Origin: an uncultured Clostridia bacterium
GTDB taxonomy: Bacteria > Bacillota > Clostridia > TANB77 > CAG-508
Assembly: GCA_934120045.1 (NCBI GenBank)
Contig: CAKOTF010000006.1
Span: 1 to 64,000 of the forward strand
DNA length: 64,000 nucleotides
Direction of reading: 5' to 3'
Part shown: one piece after another, positions 18,035 through 26,812 of the stretch
Numbering within the stretch: position 1 is the first letter of the stretch
Layout: the number at the start of each line of letters is the position of its first letter
Program-made: the position numbers and the translations under genes
The notes under the pieces: model-generated
Database searches by the model: none
Told to the model about the DNA's origin: nothing
What the model saw: only the letters and a program-made list of their open reading frames with translations

Positions 18035-18886
18035 TTAAATTATAATTTCTAAAATAAGTCCTGATATTACACCTATTGCATATAATAGTCCTATAATTTT
18101 TAGATTTTCTTTTTTATTCTCATTTGTTTTGAATAATACTAATAATCCTACACCTGCATTTACACATAATCCTGAAATTAATATTGGCATTGATATAACA
18201 TTTTCTACAAATAGTTCTGTTAATACTACTGATGATGCGCAATTTGGAATTAATCCTATTATTCCTGCAATAACAGGTCCTAATATTACATTTTTGCTAA
18301 CTATATTTGCAAGGTTTTCTTGTCCAATTATTTCTATTATTCCATTTATTATAAGTGTTATAATAAATATGAATAAGAATATATTTAATGTATGTTTTAA
18401 TGCTGATAATGCTATATTTTTTTCACAATGACAATGTTCGTGTTCACATATTTCTTCTATTTTAGTTTCTCCTTTTTCTTTATGCAATTTTCTTGCTACA
18501 AAGTCTATTATAAATCCTGCTAGTACTCCTATTACTAATTTTATTCCTAAAATTGTTAGTATTGTTGATACTGGTATTGTTTCTGAAATTAATATTGGCA
18601 ACATTTCATCAGATGTTGTTAAATATACTGAAATAAGTGTTCCAAGTGTTATTACTCTTGCTGAATATAAATTTGTTGCAGATACAGAAAATCCACATTG
18701 TGGTACTATTCCTACAATTCCTCCTAATAATGGTCCAAATTTTCCTGATTTTTGTATAACTTGTTTTACTTTATTACTTGTTTTATGTTCTATATATTCC
18801 ATTATTAGATATGTTATAAATAAAAATGGTAATAATTTTATACTATCTATTGCTGTTTCTTTTAATACTTCTAATATTTCTTGCAT
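18035..18886 (-). CDS. Putative metal/arsenic efflux permease (ArsP_2-like, about 8-10 TM)
   Basis: The 283-residue protein is almost all membrane helices. It has two related halves, each with a proline-cysteine motif: GIVPQCGFS (about residues 59-67) and GLIPNCASS (about 211-219). Such paired motifs are typical of permeases grouped with putative 10-TM heavy-metal exporters, annotated as arsenic or manganese transporters. The halves are joined by a cytoplasmic loop with a His/Cys cluster (CEHEHCHCEK) that could bind metal. The substrate cannot be told from sequence. It has its own AAAGGAAAG ribosome site and sits between the obg terminator and the VirD4-like gene. Confidence 0.7.
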   Translation of the reverse strand: MQEILEVLKETAIDSIKLLPFLFITYLIMEYIEHKTSNKVKQVIQKSGKFGPLLGGIVGIVPQCGFSVSATNLYSARVITLGTLISVYLTTSDEMLPILISETIPVSTILTILGIKLVIGVLAGFIIDFVARKLHKEKGETKIEEICEHEHCHCEKNIALSALKHTLNIFLFIFIITLIINGIIEIIGQENLANIVSKNVILGPVIAGIIGLIPNCASSVVLTELFVENVISMPILISGLCVNAGVGLLVLFKTNENKKENLKIIGLLYAIGVISGLILEIII

Positions 18887-18941
18887 GGTTCTTTCCTTTC
18901 TTTATTAAAAATCATACTTATATATTTTACATTAAATTAAG

Positions 18942-18970
18942 AAAAATAGCAAGAAAATCTTGCTATTTTA
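18942..18970 (-). terminator. Intrinsic terminator of trpS-obg
   Basis: On the minus strand, AAAATAGCAAGA and TCTTGCTATTTT form a stem followed by T-rich sequence, right after the obg stop. A weak promoter for the permease (TTGCTA, 17 bp, TAAAAT) appears to reuse the descending arm as its -35. Confidence 0.75.
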
Positions 18971-18971
18971 T

Positions 18972-20246
18972 TTATTGATACCACTCAAAAGTCCAATTAA
19001 GCATTTTAACATAATCACCTTCACAAATGCCTTGTCTTTTTAGTTCATCTTCAATTCCTAATTCTTTTAGTTTCTTTTGGAAATAATACATAGATTCATT
19101 ATCATCTATATTTATTCTTCCCATTAATCTATTTACAGCTTTTCCTTCAACAACAAATGTATCTCCATCTTTTCTTACTGTAAATTCTTCTTTGTCATCA
19201 TCTAAAGTATATATAACTTTATCTTCTTCTTCAACTATTTCTTCTTTTGGTAATGTTTTTAATACTTCAGATACTCTATTTAATAGTTCAGATATCCCTT
19301 CACCTGTTACACCTGAAATTTCGAATAATTCTAAATTTTCTTTTTTAGCTAATTCTTCAAGTTCTTTTAATCTTTCATCATCTTGCATTACATCAATTTT
19401 ATTTGCTACAAGTATTTGTTTTCTTGTTGCTAATTTTTCACTGTATTTTTTTAGTTCTTCATTTATTGTATAATAATCTTCTACAGGGTCTCTTCCTTCA
19501 CTTCCAGATACATCTATTACATGTAATAACAATCTTGTTCTTTCTACATGACGTAAGAATTGTATTCCAAGTCCTACTCCTTCACTTGCCCCTTCTATAA
19601 TTCCAGGTATATCTGCAATTACAAAACTGTCTCCACTTGCTGTTTTTACAACTCCTAAATTTGGTTCTATTGTTGTAAAATGATAATTTGCAATCTTAGG
19701 TTTTGCATCTGTTACTCTTGATAAAAATGTTGATTTTCCTACATTTGGAAATCCTAATAGTCCAACATCTGCAAGTAGTTTTAATTCTAGTATTACTTCT
19801 TTTTCTTCTCCTTCTTCACCTGCTTGTGCAAATCTTGGAACTTGTCTTGTTGCTGTTGCAAAATGTGAGTTTCCTTTTCCTCCTCTTCCACCTTTTAATA
19901 CAAGTTCTTCTTGTCCTTCTTTTGAAAGGTCTGCAACAACTTTTCCTGTTTCTGCATCTTTTATAATTGTTCCTATTGGAACATCTATATATAAGTCTTC
20001 TCCTGCTTTTCCATATCTGTTTGATCCACTTCCATTTTCACCATTTTGTGCTTTGAATTTTTTAGTAAATCTAAAATCTATTAATGTATTTGCATTAGGA
20101 TCTACTCTGAAATAGATGTTTCCACCTCTTCCACCATCTCCTCCATCAGGTCCTCCCGCAGCTACATATTTTTCTCTTCTGAATGTAATGGCTCCATCTC
20201 CACCATTACCTGATTTTATTATTATTTTTGCATAATCTGTAAACAA
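18972..20246 (-). CDS. obgE: GTPase Obg/CgtA
   Basis: Obg is an essential GTPase of 50S ribosome assembly and of stress and sporulation control. The glycine-rich OBG fold (residues 1-155) is followed by the G domain, with GFPNVGKSTF, DIPGIIEGASEG and NKID. The C-terminal OCT domain comes last. I place the start at a TTG (20246), giving 424 residues beginning MFTDYAKIIIK, as in other Obg proteins. The AGGAG site is then 9 bases away, whereas the ATG three codons upstream directly abuts it. It lies 16 bp after trpS in the same transcript and ends at the terminator 18942-18970. Confidence 0.96.
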   Translation of the reverse strand: MFTDYAKIIIKSGNGGDGAITFRREKYVAAGGPDGGDGGRGGNIYFRVDPNANTLIDFRFTKKFKAQNGENGSGSNRYGKAGEDLYIDVPIGTIIKDAETGKVVADLSKEGQEELVLKGGRGGKGNSHFATATRQVPRFAQAGEEGEEKEVILELKLLADVGLLGFPNVGKSTFLSRVTDAKPKIANYHFTTIEPNLGVVKTASGDSFVIADIPGIIEGASEGVGLGIQFLRHVERTRLLLHVIDVSGSEGRDPVEDYYTINEELKKYSEKLATRKQILVANKIDVMQDDERLKELEELAKKENLELFEISGVTGEGISELLNRVSEVLKTLPKEEIVEEEDKVIYTLDDDKEEFTVRKDGDTFVVEGKAVNRLMGRINIDDNESMYYFQKKLKELGIEDELKRQGICEGDYVKMLNWTFEWYQ

Positions 20247-20262
20247 TTTTTTCATCTCCTAT

Positions 20263-21276
20263 CTAATCTTGAAAATAATCAAGTTTCATTGCTTTTTTTA
20301 CTTTTTTCATTGTTTCTTTTGCTGTTTCTCTTGCCTTTTCTGTTCCGTTTATTAATATTTCATCAACTATTTCAGGATGTTGTTCATAATATTTTCTTTT
20401 TTCTCTCATTGGTTCTAATGTATTATTTATATTTTGTGCTAATTGCTTTTTACAAGCTACACAACCTCTTTTTCCAGCTCTACATTCTTCACAAATAGCT
20501 TTACATTCTTCTTCAGAACTAAATAATTTATGATAATATGAAACCATACATATATCTGGATTTCCTTTATCATCTTTTTTGATTCTATTTGGATCTGTTA
20601 CTGCACTCATTACTTTTCTATTTACATCTTCAACTGTGTCTGATAAATAAATGGCATTTCCTAATGATTTTCCCATTTTTTCGTTTCCATCAAGACCTTT
20701 TATTCTTTTTTCTTTTGATAATACTGCTTCTGGTTCTTTTAATACATCTCCATATATACTGTTGAATTTTCTTACAATTTCTCTACATTGTTCTATTAAT
20801 GGTAATTGATCTTCTCCTACTGGAATGATAGTTCCGTCCATTACAGTTATATCTGCTGCTTGACTTACTGGATATCCTAAAAATCCATATGTTACACTTT
20901 CACCAAACAAATCTCTTTTTTGTGCAATTTCTGTTTTTACTGTTGGATTTCTTTCGAGTCTTGCAATTGTAACTAAGTTTGAATAAAAAACTGTTAATTC
21001 TGCTGTTTCAGGTATCATTGATTGTATATATATTGTTGTTTTTTCAGGGTTTATTCCTACTGATAAATAATCCATTAAGACTTCTCTTACATTTTTTCTT
21101 ACTTTTTCTGGATTGTTAAAATTATCTGTTAATGCTTGAACATCAGCAATTAATATGTATTGATCATATTCTCCACTTTCTTGTAATTTTACTCTATTTT
21201 TTAATGATCCAAAATAATGTCCTATATGTAATCTCCCTGTTGGTCTGTCTCCTGTTACAATTCTTTTTTTATCCAT
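20263..21276 (-). CDS. trpS: Tryptophanyl-tRNA synthetase, with Fe-S-type cysteine motif
   Basis: This class Ic synthetase charges tRNA-Trp. The 337 residues contain the HIGH signature (RLHIGHYFGS, about residues 15-24) and the KMSKS counterpart (NEKMGKSLG). In the C-terminal anticodon-binding half is a cysteine cluster (CRAGKRGCVAC, C-x6-C-x2-C) with further Cys about 20 residues upstream. That pattern was described for the [4Fe-4S]-binding TrpRS of Thermotoga maritima; cluster binding here is inferred. It is the first gene of trpS-obg, expressed from the promoter at 21407-21435 through a structured leader with no T-box hallmarks. Confidence 0.96.
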   Translation of the reverse strand: MDKKRIVTGDRPTGRLHIGHYFGSLKNRVKLQESGEYDQYILIADVQALTDNFNNPEKVRKNVREVLMDYLSVGINPEKTTIYIQSMIPETAELTVFYSNLVTIARLERNPTVKTEIAQKRDLFGESVTYGFLGYPVSQAADITVMDGTIIPVGEDQLPLIEQCREIVRKFNSIYGDVLKEPEAVLSKEKRIKGLDGNEKMGKSLGNAIYLSDTVEDVNRKVMSAVTDPNRIKKDDKGNPDICMVSYYHKLFSSEEECKAICEECRAGKRGCVACKKQLAQNINNTLEPMREKRKYYEQHPEIVDEILINGTEKARETAKETMKKVKKAMKLDYFQD

Positions 21277-21299
21277 ATATTATCATTCCTTTCATTAAA

Positions 21300-21374
21300 G
21301 TTACTAGCCTTAATACATTTTTATATACTAGGAATCTTTAATAACTTTCCTAGTATATAAATTTAACTAGTAAC
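21300..21374 (-). promoter_or_regulatory. Nested stem-loop in the trpS leader
   Basis: An outer 8-bp stem (GTTACTAG/CTAGTAAC, 21367-21374 with 21300-21307) encloses a perfect 15-bp inner stem (21320-21334 with 21347-21361, 12-base loop). The structure occupies most of the roughly 120-base leader and ends 24 bases before the trpS start. It has no T-run and no T-box motif. Function unknown. Confidence 0.6.
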
Positions 21375-21406
21375 TTCTATCAATTTTTTTCAACTTTTAC
21401 CACATA

Positions 21407-21435
21407 ATTTTATTACAAAACCTGCTTAATGTCAA
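21407..21435 (-). promoter_or_regulatory. Sigma-A promoter of trpS-obg
   Basis: On the minus strand, a consensus TTGACA, a 17-bp spacer and TAAAAT. The -35 element overlaps the spoIVB stop codon, so trpS transcription begins immediately behind spoIVB. Confidence 0.75.
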
Positions 21436-22640
21436 TATTTAAGCATTAAATCACCAAAAACAGCATATCCTACAGTAGGATTATTTACCAATACATGTGT
21501 TATTGCTCCAACAAATTTTCCGTTTTGTATTATTGGAGTTCCACTCATTCCTTGAACAATTCCTCCTGTCTTTTCTATTAAATTTTCATCTGTTATATTT
21601 ATTACCATACTTTTATTATCATAATAATTATTTTGATATATTTTGGTTATTTCTAATTTATATTCTTTTATTTTTCCATCAATTCCACTCAAACATATTG
21701 CTTCACCTAATTTTATTTCATTTCTTGATGCTACTTTCATTTTCCTATTAAAATCTAATAACACATTTTGTGGATTTTTTATAACTCCAAATATTCCAAA
21801 TTTTGTATTGTTGTAAATACTACCAATTGATATATCACTATTTATTACGCCTTCTATCTTACCAGGTTCATCTTTTTGACCTTTTACTATTGATAATATT
21901 TGTGCATTATCTATCTCCCCTGACGATGTGCTTAAAATTTCACCTGTATCTATGTCTGTTATTGCATGGCCTAATGCTGCAAAACATTTTGTATCTTCAT
22001 TATAAAAAGTTACTGTTCCAACACCTGCAGCACTATCTCTAACCCATATTCCAAGTTTATATTTATCATCTTTATTTTTTACTGGTTTTATTTTTCCTGT
22101 CTTTATTTCCTCTTTATGATTATATGTTAATTCAACCTCTTCACCCAAAGATTTATTTATTTCTTCAACTAATCTATTAGTCGATGTAATTTCAACTCCA
22201 TTAACATGTGTTATACAATCTCCTTCTTGAATACCTGTTTCTTGATATGGTTTATATATATTACCATTTTCTCCTTCAATTGATGCCATTCCAACTACCA
22301 TAACACCATTTGTATACAATTTAATTCCAACAATTTCTCCAACTGGTATTACATCAACATCTTCTATAACATTAACATTTATTGTTTTTAACTTAATTTT
22401 ATCAAATAAGCTTACATCTAGCTTTTCTTCTCCAATTTCATTAAATCTACTTGAATATAATGTTGAAGATGTTTCTATCAAATCATCTTCATTTGATATT
22501 TTAATTCCCCATAATGTAGGAATACTTACCTCTTGCCCACGAAAGATTTGTATAGTTTGTGGAATATTATCAACAGAAACCACATATATAAATATAAAAA
22601 ATAATACAAATAATAGAAATACTCTTTTTAAATGTTTCAT
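21432..22640 (-). CDS. spoIVB: SpoIVB peptidase (PDZ plus S55 serine protease)
   Basis: In sporulating Firmicutes, SpoIVB is secreted from the forespore into the intermembrane space and cleaves SpoIVFA, triggering pro-sigma-K processing. The 402-residue form has an N-terminal signal anchor (about residues 7-25) and a PDZ domain (about 100-195, ITHVNGVEI). The S55 protease domain has His in ALGHAITD (about 224) and the catalytic Ser in GMSGTPIIQ (about 365). The ATG at 22640 with GTGAGGA upstream is preferred over an in-frame GTG four codons earlier. The usual partner spo0A is not next to it; a membrane protein and the pilus-like locus are upstream. Confidence 0.93.
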   Translation of the reverse strand: MKHLKRVFLLFVLFFIFIYVVSVDNIPQTIQIFRGQEVSIPTLWGIKISNEDDLIETSSTLYSSRFNEIGEEKLDVSLFDKIKLKTINVNVIEDVDVIPVGEIVGIKLYTNGVMVVGMASIEGENGNIYKPYQETGIQEGDCITHVNGVEITSTNRLVEEINKSLGEEVELTYNHKEEIKTGKIKPVKNKDDKYKLGIWVRDSAAGVGTVTFYNEDTKCFAALGHAITDIDTGEILSTSSGEIDNAQILSIVKGQKDEPGKIEGVINSDISIGSIYNNTKFGIFGVIKNPQNVLLDFNRKMKVASRNEIKLGEAICLSGIDGKIKEYKLEITKIYQNNYYDNKSMVINITDENLIEKTGGIVQGMSGTPIIQNGKFVGAITHVLVNNPTVGYAVFGDLMLKY

Positions 22641-22694
22641 TTTTTTCCTCACATTCTTAAAAAGTTTTTTTTATTATTTGTATTATATATTTTT

Positions 22695-24497
22695 TTATTC
22701 AGCCAAATCTTGCTTTTCCAAAATCATACCAGCAGAATTTTGTATTAAAACTTTTAAATTATATCTTTTTATTTCATCTTGAACTTTATCATATTCTCCA
22801 TCATAATCATTTTTCAATAAAACAAAATAATGATATTTTGTTTTTTCCATAAATTTTTCAATTGTTGTTACTGAATCATTTGTTAATGCATTTGTTAAAT
22901 CATTTCCATTTTTAGTTATACTATAAATCCACCTATCTCTTCCATTATTTCCTTTTGTTTTACAAAATAATGTATCATCATTTTGCATTGTGTTTATATT
23001 ATTATTATAATATTCAAATAAATATAATTCCTTATCTTTTATAAGTGCATAATCCTCCTTTATTTCCTCACCATTTGTTAAATATATATCAAATAAAAAA
23101 TAATTTTTATCTAATACCATTGCAGAAAAAATTCCAAAAGAATAAATTATCAAAAATATTGAAACTATAATTGTAACAATTTTATTTTTATCAATAAATA
23201 TTTTTAATATTTCATAATTACTTACTATTAATACTAAAAATAACATATAATATATTTTATAGTAATAATAATTTGATACTACTTCAAGTTTCATAAGCAT
23301 AAAACTTATTAATGTAAATACTACAGTTAAATATAATAATTTATCTATAAAAACATTTTTCTTTTTAAATGATATATATATCATATAAACTTCACTTAAT
23401 AATAAATATGGTAGTATATTCATTATTAAATTTTTGTATATAAATCCATCTGTTGCTATTGCAGTTACATAATCAAATGCTTTATTATTTGCTTGCATTA
23501 ATGGATATCCAATAAAATATATTACTCCTATCAATCCTGGAATAACAAGTGCAATTATAATTTCAAAAATATTCTTTTTACTAAATATTTTTATACTTTG
23601 CTTTTTATTTGTTACTAAAATATACCAAAATTCTGATAAAAATAAAACTGGAGCAAAATAGTAATATGAAAACATTATTCCTAAGTTTAATAAAAATAAA
23701 GAGCTAATCTTATAGTTTGTTTTAATTTCACTTTTCATAGTAATTATTATACCAATTATTATATCTAGTCCCATTCCCAAATATGAGAATCCTGCAAATA
23801 AACTATTTAATTGATATGCTAATATATAGAAAAATGTAAGTAATAATGCTAATATTTGATGTTTCTTATTCTTGTGATCTATTGAAAGTACTGTATACAT
23901 TAATAGTCCTGATAATACCCAAATAAATATATCAAATATAAAATATAATTTACAGAAAAATGCTTCATCAATAATTCCTTTAAAAAGTTTTAAGAATATT
24001 CCTGTATTTACATATGCTCCTGTCATTAAATATGGAGTATTCAACCATTTTATTGTGTCTGAACTTTCTCTTGAAAATAATGTTGAATATCTATAAAAAT
24101 CATCTGATGCAAAATAATGTGTTGCTGCATCTGTAACTGCATGTTTTATTGCAATATTTGTTCCATAATTCATAATAGCAATTGATATAGAAGCTATTAG
24201 TATAATTATAACTGCTATAATATCTAATTTATCTATATAATATTTTTGTATATTTTTTGTTTTTATTTCTTTAGATATAAAAATAGCTGAAAAAGCTATA
24301 TTAATAATTGCTAAATTTAATAGTGTTGACTTCAAATGTACAAAAAACATTAATTGTGTAATAAAAATATTATACGTTAAAAATAAAATAACACTTATAA
24401 TTACACTATGTATTAAATTCTCTTTTTTTTCACTTTTATTTAATAACAAATATGATATTATTAATATTAGTGAAGTTAAAATATATATAATGTTCAT
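22695..24497 (-). CDS. Polytopic membrane protein, possible GT-C-type glycosyltransferase
   Basis: The 600-residue protein has about 12 membrane helices from the N-terminus to residue 455, then an extracytoplasmic domain of about 145 residues. The first large outside loop (about 115-170) holds acidic residues near its start (TDAATHYFASDDF). This resembles the layout of lipid-linked-sugar-dependent GT-C transferases, but I cannot name a family and the substrate is unknown. It lies between the end of the pilus-like operon (terminator 24531-24564) and spoIVB, 54 bp from the latter. Surface-protein glycosylation is speculation from position. Confidence 0.6.
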   Translation of the reverse strand: MNIIYILTSLILIISYLLLNKSEKKENLIHSVIISVILFLTYNIFITQLMFFVHLKSTLLNLAIINIAFSAIFISKEIKTKNIQKYYIDKLDIIAVIIILIASISIAIMNYGTNIAIKHAVTDAATHYFASDDFYRYSTLFSRESSDTIKWLNTPYLMTGAYVNTGIFLKLFKGIIDEAFFCKLYFIFDIFIWVLSGLLMYTVLSIDHKNKKHQILALLLTFFYILAYQLNSLFAGFSYLGMGLDIIIGIIITMKSEIKTNYKISSLFLLNLGIMFSYYYFAPVLFLSEFWYILVTNKKQSIKIFSKKNIFEIIIALVIPGLIGVIYFIGYPLMQANNKAFDYVTAIATDGFIYKNLIMNILPYLLLSEVYMIYISFKKKNVFIDKLLYLTVVFTLISFMLMKLEVVSNYYYYKIYYMLFLVLIVSNYEILKIFIDKNKIVTIIVSIFLIIYSFGIFSAMVLDKNYFLFDIYLTNGEEIKEDYALIKDKELYLFEYYNNNINTMQNDDTLFCKTKGNNGRDRWIYSITKNGNDLTNALTNDSVTTIEKFMEKTKYHYFVLLKNDYDGEYDKVQDEIKRYNLKVLIQNSAGMILEKQDLAE

Positions 24498-24530
24498 AGT
24501 TGGTCTCCCTTTCTAATCCTTTTAATACTG

Positions 24531-24564
24531 AAAAAATAACACGATTAAAAAAATCCTGTTACTT
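24531..24564 (-). terminator. Intrinsic terminator of the pilus-like operon
   Basis: On the minus strand, AAAAGTAACAGGATT pairs imperfectly with AATCGTGTTATTTTTT around a T-rich loop, directly after the stop at 24565. It separates the small exported proteins from the GT-C-like gene. Confidence 0.65.
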
Positions 24565-25104
24565 TTATGTTGCTCCATTTATTGCAACTATTCCAGAAGC
24601 TGTTGCCACTATAATATGCTTCTCATCTCCAATTATTGTATAGTATACATTTTTTAATGCTTGTGATAATGTCAAATTATTATTTTTAGTTATTACTGAA
24701 ACAATATCTCCTTCTTTTAAAACAACTTTTTTATTTGTTGCATTTCCATTAGAATTTGATAATTTATCTTCAATTTGTGTTGTATATAATGAATAATACT
24801 GATTTACTCCTAATTCTCCAGTTTGATTAGTATATTCTTGTGAGTAATTTTTGTCTAATATTTTTACTTCTATACTAACATCATATGAATTTCCTGAACT
24901 ATTTAATTGCATTATATAATTAGCATAATCTTCTGATGTTATTGCTCCTGTTTTTATTATATTTTCTACAAATGATGATGTTTCATTATTTACAATAAGT
25001 TGTGATATATCATCATTCCTGTCTGCTAATAGAAACAATGGAACTAAAAACATCAATGCTACAGCTGCAAAAATTCCTATTATATCTGACATAGATTCTT
25101 CCAT
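24565..25104 (-). CDS. Small membrane-anchored protein, last gene of the Tad-like locus
   Basis: This 179-residue protein has an N-terminal hydrophobic helix (about residues 6-26, IIGIFAAVALMFLVPLFLL) and a polar extracytoplasmic domain. Unlike its neighbours it does not start with MENA, but the single-pass architecture is the same. The outer domain contains Asn/Ser-rich stretches and a KEGDIVSVITKNN segment. I recognise no family. It is 21 bp after the preceding pilin-like gene and just before the operon terminator. A minor pilin or assembly protein is the natural guess from context only. Confidence 0.6.
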   Translation of the reverse strand: MEESMSDIIGIFAAVALMFLVPLFLLADRNDDISQLIVNNETSSFVENIIKTGAITSEDYANYIMQLNSSGNSYDVSIEVKILDKNYSQEYTNQTGELGVNQYYSLYTTQIEDKLSNSNGNATNKKVVLKEGDIVSVITKNNNLTLSQALKNVYYTIIGDEKHIIVATASGIVAINGAT

Positions 25105-25125
25105 AAAGCGTAATGTCCTTTCTTA

Positions 25126-25833
25126 TTAGTAATTTTTCCAAATATATGTTATAACTCTTTTTTTAGTTTTATTAATCTCAAGAGAATCCGTTTCTTTACC
25201 TGCACTTTTATCTTCTTGATAATATTCTCCAAGTTTTTCCTCAAATTTTTTGTCTTTTAAAAATTCATATAAACCTTCATTACCAATATCAATATTTCCT
25301 GATTTAGAACCAATTACCTCTTCATATAAAGGTTTTGTTTGTGCACTATTATATCTATTATAAGCTGTTATTTTTCTTGTATTATATGTTTGTAATTCAT
25401 TTATAAAAAACTTATTATTTCCATTTGTTAATAATGTATTTAAATGGTCTATTGCAAAAAGTTCACCTGCAAAATTCTCTTCTTCAAGATCTATATAATT
25501 TATCTCATTCCATGGCTCACTTGATTCATGATTTTTTGTAGAATATAAAATAAGCTTATTTTCATTTCCACTAGCATCTCTAACATAAAATTCTACTCTA
25601 TAGTTTTCTGAATATGCTTTATATAATGCTGGGATTATTGATTCAATTCCAACATCTCTATTACTAGAAGATGCTGGTTTTATATAAACATATTCTTGTG
25701 TTTTATCTTTAGATGTTATTACACTATCAATAGCTTGTTTTGCATTTGAAAAAGTGGATATACTAATAGAAAGTGCAACAGTAAAAATTAGTATTCCAAA
25801 AGCAATTTTTAGCGAATCTACTGCATTTTCCAT
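25126..25833 (-). CDS. Pilin-like protein (MENA type, divergent)
   Basis: The 235-residue protein starts MENAVDSLKIAFGILIF, a short polar N-terminus running straight into a membrane helix (residues 8-28). It thus resembles the other MENA proteins, although the helix is richer in Ser and Thr. The exported domain holds YVYIKPASSSN, a long charged middle and a basic C-terminus (TKKRVITYIWKNY). There is no cleavable leader peptide before the helix. It lies 18 bp after the 140-residue homologue. Probably a minor pilin-like subunit; no direct evidence. Confidence 0.6.
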   Translation of the reverse strand: MENAVDSLKIAFGILIFTVALSISISTFSNAKQAIDSVITSKDKTQEYVYIKPASSSNRDVGIESIIPALYKAYSENYRVEFYVRDASGNENKLILYSTKNHESSEPWNEINYIDLEEENFAGELFAIDHLNTLLTNGNNKFFINELQTYNTRKITAYNRYNSAQTKPLYEEVIGSKSGNIDIGNEGLYEFLKDKKFEEKLGEYYQEDKSAGKETDSLEINKTKKRVITYIWKNY

Positions 25834-25851
25834 AATATATCCTCCTTTACT

Positions 25852-26274
25852 TTAGTTTCCATCTGTTAATTCATCTATTTGAATTTTTGTAATTAAGCCT
25901 GATTTTTTTTCTGGAACACATGTTACTTCATATCTTTTTCCTGTCTTTATTACTGGTTTTGTTGTTGCGTCTATAGCCATCAATACTTCTCCACCAGATT
26001 TAATTAATTGGATTTTTCTTGACTCATCTGTTTCTGTTAAATTATGATTATAAACAGATTCTACTAATGCTTTAACTTTAGTTCCTGATACAGATGTTCC
26101 TTCATATGATTTATATGTAGCATTAAATGATTGAATTTCTACTTCATTTAAACCAGTTTCTGCACCTTTCATTTGGTTTTGTGCCAAAGTTACTACATAA
26201 ACACCTAATGAAATGATTATTATTGCAACCAATACAGCTGCTGCAATTAAAAGAGCTTTTGTTGCATTCTCCAT
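25852..26274 (-). CDS. Pilin-like protein (MENATKALL family)
   Basis: The 140-residue protein begins MENATKALLIAAAVLVAI, almost identical to the N-termini of the genes at 26813 and 27338. One membrane helix (about 8-31) is followed by an exported domain of about 105 residues, with SFNATYKSYEGTSVSG near its start. The same motif (FN or LN, then YxG/YTS) recurs in the paralogues, so these domains are probably related. Residues 2-20 mimic the hydrophobic N-terminal helix of a mature Flp/type IV pilin, but no prepilin leader or processing site precedes it. It is the smallest MENA protein and so the best candidate for a major subunit (inference). Confidence 0.65.
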   Translation of the reverse strand: MENATKALLIAAAVLVAIIIISLGVYVVTLAQNQMKGAETGLNEVEIQSFNATYKSYEGTSVSGTKVKALVESVYNHNLTETDESRKIQLIKSGGEVLMAIDATTKPVIKTGKRYEVTCVPEKKSGLITKIQIDELTDGN

Positions 26275-26325
26275 ATATTTTCACCTTCTTTCGTTCAAAT
26301 TTTATATATAATGTTAATAACAATA

Positions 26326-26751
26326 TTATATTTGTTCAAAAAGAATATATTTTATTCTTTTTGTTTTTTCATGATACTCAACTTTTGAACTTTTAAATTT
26401 GTCATTCAAGAAAAATTGTACAAACTGTTCTACACCTTGTTTATAAATTTGTTCCATTTTGTAAGTTGTATCATTATCTTTTATATGTATTTCTATTTCT
26501 ATAGAATTTTGGTCATTTTGAATAAAATAACCATTTTCATCTTTCGAAATAGAATTTTTTTCATTTAAATCTATTGACTTATTTATTAATGTTGCAATAT
26601 CTATTCCATATATTTCCTTGTTCAGATATTGCTCAAACTCATTATTAGCACTAATAATAGCCTTTTGCCTTCTTTGGTATGTATTGTATTGATATGCTAT
26701 TATACAAACAATCACTACAACAATTGCCAAAAATACAAATATTTTTTTCAT
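26326..26751 (-). CDS. Small single-pass exported protein of the Tad-like locus
   Basis: The 141-residue protein has an N-terminal hydrophobic anchor (residues 4-20, IFVFLAIVVVIVCII) after MKK and a charged helical domain (YQRRQKAIISANNEFEQYL) leading to a C-terminal mixed domain. The N-terminus differs from the MENA family, and the size and shape are like minor pilins or TadE/F-like proteins. It lies between two MENA genes, 61 bp after one and 51 bp before the next, so it belongs to the operon. No family recognised. Confidence 0.6.
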   Translation of the reverse strand: MKKIFVFLAIVVVIVCIIAYQYNTYQRRQKAIISANNEFEQYLNKEIYGIDIATLINKSIDLNEKNSISKDENGYFIQNDQNSIEIEIHIKDNDTTYKMEQIYKQGVEQFVQFFLNDKFKSSKVEYHEKTKRIKYILFEQI

Positions 26752-26812
26752 ATCAACCTCATTTTATCATTTACATATTTTTTTATCAATATAAAAACAA
26801 AATTTTAACTAT

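Noticed and set aside
20247..20255. ATG start of obg three codons upstream
   Set aside because: It directly abuts the AGGAG site, whereas the TTG at 20246 has proper spacing and gives the family N-terminus MFTDYAK.
21277..21431. T-box riboswitch before trpS
   Set aside because: The leader is only about 120 bases and lacks the T-box consensus, specifier loop and terminator. Only a nested hairpin is present.
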